Positions 60,030 through 64,000 of a stretch of 64,000 bases of DNA are shown in pieces. How positions within the stretch are numbered: position 1 is the stretch's first letter; every line of letters starts with the position of its first letter. This DNA is from Isoetes taiwanensis (lineage: Eukaryota; Streptophyta; Lycopodiopsida; Isoetales; Isoetaceae): contig JAJEKV010000010.1 of the NCBI GenBank assembly GCA_021234155.1, positions 9,024,260-9,088,259 on the forward strand, given 5' to 3'. The translations under genes and the position numbers were made by a program. The notes beneath the pieces are model-generated. The model searched no databases. It saw only the letters and a program-made list of their open reading frames with translations, and had not been told where the DNA came from.

Positions 60030-61900
60030 TTTTACAAATATCTTAAAATACAAGGACAGTTTTGAAATTGTCCCAATATTGTATCTATGCTCGCTAGTAG
60101 AAGATTCAATAGAGCATCATAGAATCTCTTTATGGTTACGTGGGCAACAAAGCATCCTAGAAATCGTTATGCCAGGCATGCAATAATGTTTGAGCTAATG
60201 CAAGTACTATTTTAATGGCAAAATCATAATAACGTATGATCTAAAATATTGTTATAGATTGGTGAAGTTTGAACCTAGTAAATACTTGCCAGTGTCATGT
60301 TAGAACCATGCAAAACATGAAAACTCTATCCTAAAAAAACGTCATGTGTTTTTTTTCTAGATCTCTAACTATATAGGTACTAAGGATGGATGCTTCCAGC
60401 TATGTAAATATTCTAAATAGATCTCGCAAGCATATGATTCCATGCTATAGCCGCAGAGCTCTTGTAGCTAATAGTCAAAGATACTCAAGCAAGATGCACA
60501 CGTAGGCTTCAAGAGTCGCAGTTGAGTTGTCTTGCATTAAAAACATTGGATATGGAAAAATAAAGCTACCAACTCTTAGTTAAATGTTTCTTTGGCTCCA
60601 TAGTAAACATAACGTCAAATCAACCCATCTTTACATTTTTGACATAGATTCATCTATTTTTTTCACTCTCTGCTGAAGCCTGGCAGAGACTTGCATTACT
60701 TTTGGTCATTAATGTTGAAACTTGGCAAGAGATGGAGCTTTGAGCAGAATGAAACTTCCCATGTGCCAAATCGTATGCGGCCATTACCAAATCGTATGGC
60801 TCCTTGGTTGCCAAGAGGACAATTTGAACTAAGCATTCAATACTGGAGGTATACACGATAAAAAAAATCCCATAATGGGAACGCCCAGCCTAATAATCAG
60901 ACGACCCAGCTCAAGAATCCGACGACTTAGTGATGTGCCAAGATGAGAGAGGAAAAATTTAAAATTGACTTGCAGGGAGTGAGAAATTCGTAGGAAGGAG
61001 GGACATAATTATCTTGGCCAATTCAAATTGGCATTGAATGTCGGCAACCAGCATCCTGCAAGAGGAGCCGCAAGCAGGAGGGGAACGTCGCATGCGTCTG
61101 CACATGCGGTGTTCCGGCACACTCTATTTCATGTTGGATTATAGATTCTATTAAACATGTACATATCTTATAATCACGCACTCAATGTCTCGTGATTATG
61201 ATATGCCTGATGTTATATGATCCTTGTATCAAGCATTAGTGTCTATACAAGGCCTCTATCAACCACGATTTGTGTATATATACCTTGATTTGTGTCTCTT
61301 CGTGCTTTGGCTCCTACTCACAACCTATTTTGATGGGAACCTTCATACATTTACTAGGTTTGGAACTTCCCCACATCGTGAATCTGTAACTAGATGACTT
61401 GGCCTTCTCGGATTGTAAGTCTTTGATGTTTGAGATGAATGTTTGTTGTTCATCTTGCACACATATAAAAGTACATGACCTCCAACAAAGAAATGCCCAA
61501 CGAAGAAAGATTTGGTTTTTGCAATTTGGCTCCCGTTCCAACAGATCTTTGGCAGCTGGCCCAAAATCCAATTCCTTATTCACTATCCTATATTAAGCTT
61601 TTGCAGTAACCTCCTGTGAGGAATTGATTGATTGGTTGAATCTTCAATTCTTTTGGTAAATTCCCAATTGTCCTGCCGCAGCCAACTCTTAAGCCCAGCC
61701 TACCTCCTGAATTCATATCTTTTGCTATTCTTTAGAGGTTAAATTGGTTTTTCCCTTAAGCCTTTAACATTCCAAAGTGCAGTCTTTTTTAAGGATTCTC
61801 TTGCTCAGGATAACTCGGTTGGGTGGTGAGCTTTGCCCTTAAGCGATGGATTTATGTTTATTCGCATTAGTTCCTGATGATTGTTTTGCAGACACGGCCT
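60030..61900. other. Non-coding interval
   Basis: Short frames only (for example 60650-60856 and 61314-61583 on the minus strand), none with a domain. Text around 61140-61310 resembles plant retroelement LTR ends, but no pair was found. Confidence 0.4.
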
Positions 61901-61949
61901 AGACTTTACAGGTTCGTAGCATATATGACTATGAAGAAATTGTAGGAGG

Positions 61950-62160
61950 CTCGAGCAATATGAAGTCAACAGTTGTCCATCCAATAATAGTTAAAGGCAA
62001 TGATTGGGATATTTGGGCACATGGTTTGAAGTATAAAGCAGATGCATCAAAATTGAAAGCAAACTTATTGACCTTAGAATCCAATACTTCTTATTAGATA
62101 TTATTTGATAAGAGACCATATGCACTTAAAGATCTTTGGAACTAAAAACAACTATGACTA
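61950..62160 (+). pseudogene. Possible copia gag N-terminal fragment
   Basis: The frame from ATG 61960 reads MKSTVVHPIIVKGNDWDIWA, similar in layout to the start of copia gag (short leader, then G-x-N/D-x-x-x-W-x-x-x). It reaches a stop after about 45 residues. Nothing follows. Weak evidence. Confidence 0.3.
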
Positions 62161-62507
62161 AGCATCTCTAATCTAGAATGCAAAGAGAATAATTTGGATG
62201 TTATTAATGAGTTCCATCCACAGGTTTCAAAACATACACAGGAAGTGAGTCGATAAAGAGAAATATTTGTTGTCTCGATAAATTTCTTGTAATTTGATAA
62301 TGCAAATCAAACCATTGTCATAAATTTAAAAATCATATATAGCCTCATTTTTAAGACATTTACCAAGCAATCTCTAACACCAAACTATCCATAACCACCA
62401 AGAGTCATTATAATCGATATATATTATGGATGTAATCATATACTTGAATTTGGAAGCCTCTTTCATTTTCCAGAAGAAGCTCCATCCATAATGGCAAAAG
62501 GTCTTTC

Positions 62508-62536
62508 CTTATTTATTTATTTATTTATTTTTATAT
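62508..62536. repeat. (TTTA)n microsatellite
   Basis: About six TTTA units, just beyond the stop codon of the minus-strand EG45-like gene and so in or near its 3' UTR. Confidence 0.9.
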
Positions 62537-62549
62537 TTATGATTTGAAG

Positions 62550-63008
62550 CTATATGCGATTGTATTCAATGATGATGTTTCCAGTGTCAAGAGGTGCCAT
62601 CCTTTGGAAGAGCTTTTTTGGAAGGTCAAGCTCAGCATTGCAAGGGCCGTCGTCTTCATTGCAATAGTCAATAACTGTGACAGTGAAAGTGTCATGGTTA
62701 TAACAACCTGCCCCTAAATTATTGGCACGAACACACTTGATCTGGTACTTGGCACCACATCCATTTCCATTATTGTAGATGGTTTTGCTTCCTGCGGCAA
62801 ACATGTAGTTGCCAGGGACATCCATATTACAAGCATTATCTGCAAAAGATCAATTGGTTTAGAGATGTAGTCTTAGGAATGTTAGCTTGAGAAACTTACT
62901 TCTATAATTGCCCTCGTACCATGTGGATCTCCCAGAGATAGCTTGAGTGCCGCGGATGAAGAGCATGAAAGCAAATATAGTTGCAAGGTGCACTTTTGCA
63001 ATTGCCAT
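62550..63008 (-). CDS. EG45-like / plant natriuretic peptide-like secreted protein
   Basis: A secreted single-domain double-psi beta-barrel protein related to expansin domain 1. Family members act in the apoplast in water and ion balance or stress. Exon 1 (63008-62900) encodes a signal peptide (MAIAKVHLATIFAFMLF...GTQA) and SGRSTWYEGNYR. A 60-nt intron (62899-62840, GT-AG, phase 1) follows. Exon 2 (62839-62550) encodes NACNMD, NGNGCGAKYQIKC, TFTVTVIDYC, GPCNAELDLP and the typical end GNIIIEYNRI, with a TAG stop. Six cysteines fit the family. It has 132 residues with no breaks, and family length is about 110-140. It lacks the expansin C-terminal domain. Confidence 0.9.
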
Positions 63009-63073
63009 AGTGATTGTGCGAGGCAATGTGTGCTTGAGACTCTGTTATGCTTCAGTTTTGTTGCATGCGTGCT

Positions 63074-63081
63074 CTTTTATA
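63074..63081 (-). promoter_or_regulatory. TATA box of the EG45-like gene
   Basis: TATAAAAG on the minus strand, 66 nt upstream of the ATG. This would place transcription start near 63045, giving a leader of about 40 nt. Confidence 0.75.
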
Positions 63082-63089
63082 CACAGATA

Positions 63090-64000
63090 GAATAGCCCGT
63101 CAAAGTACGTGAACGACCCGACATGATGAAGAAGATACCAAGGCAAGAGAGGTGAGGACCGTGAGGTCCCAATGATATGGAAATTGACGGGGACGGGGCG
63201 ACAAAGACGATTGCAAAGTGGGTCTCACGAAGGTCAAATTCCGCTCTTGAGTCATGTTGACACCGTGGCGTGTAAGGCGGAGCGTCAAGTCTGTTTAGGG
63301 CAGACGTGGTCAGCTGTAAGCCGCTCGAATATGGGGCTCCGTCTTCATTCATCACACAGGTACTTTCCTGTAATCCTTCAGGATTCCACAGCACACTTTC
63401 CTGAAAGAAAAACAGGAGCAACAGACGCATATGATGTTTTTTTTGTTTGCGTTTAATTTTGATTCAAAAACTATTTGCTGGTGGATGCTCGTGGAAATGC
63501 GTAGAGATTTCTTGGACAGAAATTTCAGAGTTGTGCCATAGGCCCCCACTCTTACTCTGCATGTCGTTTATTTAGCCTAGCCAGGGAGACACAGGTCTTC
63601 TGTTAGTTCTGGATCAGGTTTCAAGACTCTTGAGCAAAACGTGTATGACTAGCATACGTTGCTTATGCATCAGAAGTATAACACAAAATCAAAGGCATGC
63701 CCAAAACCACTGTTTCGTCCAAGGAATTTAATCTTTTGAAACCCGTTCAAGTTCTGTGCAAATTTGAGTGATGCTTTCATTCAACCAGTACTCAATCAGT
63801 AAAAGTTGCCACTCATCCACCAGAAGCTTTGATCTTATCTAGGAAGACAATCCATTGTTTTATCACATTCAATACTATTACCATCTATACAGTACGAATT
63901 ACGACTTTGCGCAAAAAATGCTCTTGCCAAACAGAAAATGATAATAATCTAAACGAGCATGCAGTGCGCAATAACAGAGTGATGCATTCTTAATGTTAAT
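63090..64000. other. Right edge, promoter and non-coding
   Basis: The first few hundred bases are upstream of the EG45-like gene. Short frames on both strands show no domain. No repeat or RNA was recognised. Confidence 0.45.

Overview
The window looks like nuclear DNA of a land plant with a large, transposon-rich genome. The evidence is GT-AG introns in compact exons, a plant-type EG45/PNP-like secreted protein, a 12-exon TatD-family nuclease, a plant Helitron, copia- and gypsy-type retroelement remains, a tRNA-derived SINE and several satellite arrays. No flowering-plant marker is present; a fern or other non-seed plant is my guess, with low confidence. Single-base frame changes at homopolymers recur in many coding stretches. 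Part of this may be consensus error rather than true decay, so 'pseudogene' is used cautiously.

Layout. 0.5-4.6 kb: a broken gene joining a ParB-like domain to a beta-class amino (N4/N6) DNA methyltransferase, with copies of a CTATGCGCGCATAG-type palindrome in its upstream array and introns. 4.7-7.3 kb: a non-autonomous piggyBac-like element with TTAA duplications, followed by a duplicated palindrome-bearing block and a GTGG-rich minisatellite. 8.4-9.0 kb: an unrecognised small gene. 9.6-15.0 kb: a Helitron Rep-helicase on the minus strand, lacking Walker A. 15.0-18.3 kb: a copia-type LTR with primer-binding site, a coiled-coil gene and LTR-like debris. 19.0-20.5 kb: a complete four-exon gene for a 152-residue protein. 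21.8-30.2 kb: a LINE endonuclease fragment, then a 4.8-kb satellite of 19-bp units flanked by inverted degenerate arrays. 30.2-31.5 kb: a retrotransposon gag on the minus strand.

32.8-50.8 kb appears to be a large composite element. A CACTAC terminus with CGTCG-rich subterminal repeats begins it. Two minus-strand genes follow, one of them resembling a degenerate protein kinase. Then comes a 1.1-kb tandem array interrupted by a 3.9-kb transposon with perfect 25-bp inverted ends and a 4-bp duplication, a further minus-strand gene, and CGACGC repeats again. 51-55 kb is mostly non-coding, with a Helitron-type 3' end at 55.1 kb.

The gene-bearing right side holds the TatD-like nuclease (55.4-58.9 kb, plus strand), a SINE (about 60 kb) and the EG45-like gene (62.6-63.0 kb, minus strand, with a TATA box). 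These host genes are independent of one another. The most unusual system is the ParB-like/methyltransferase gene together with its local palindromes.
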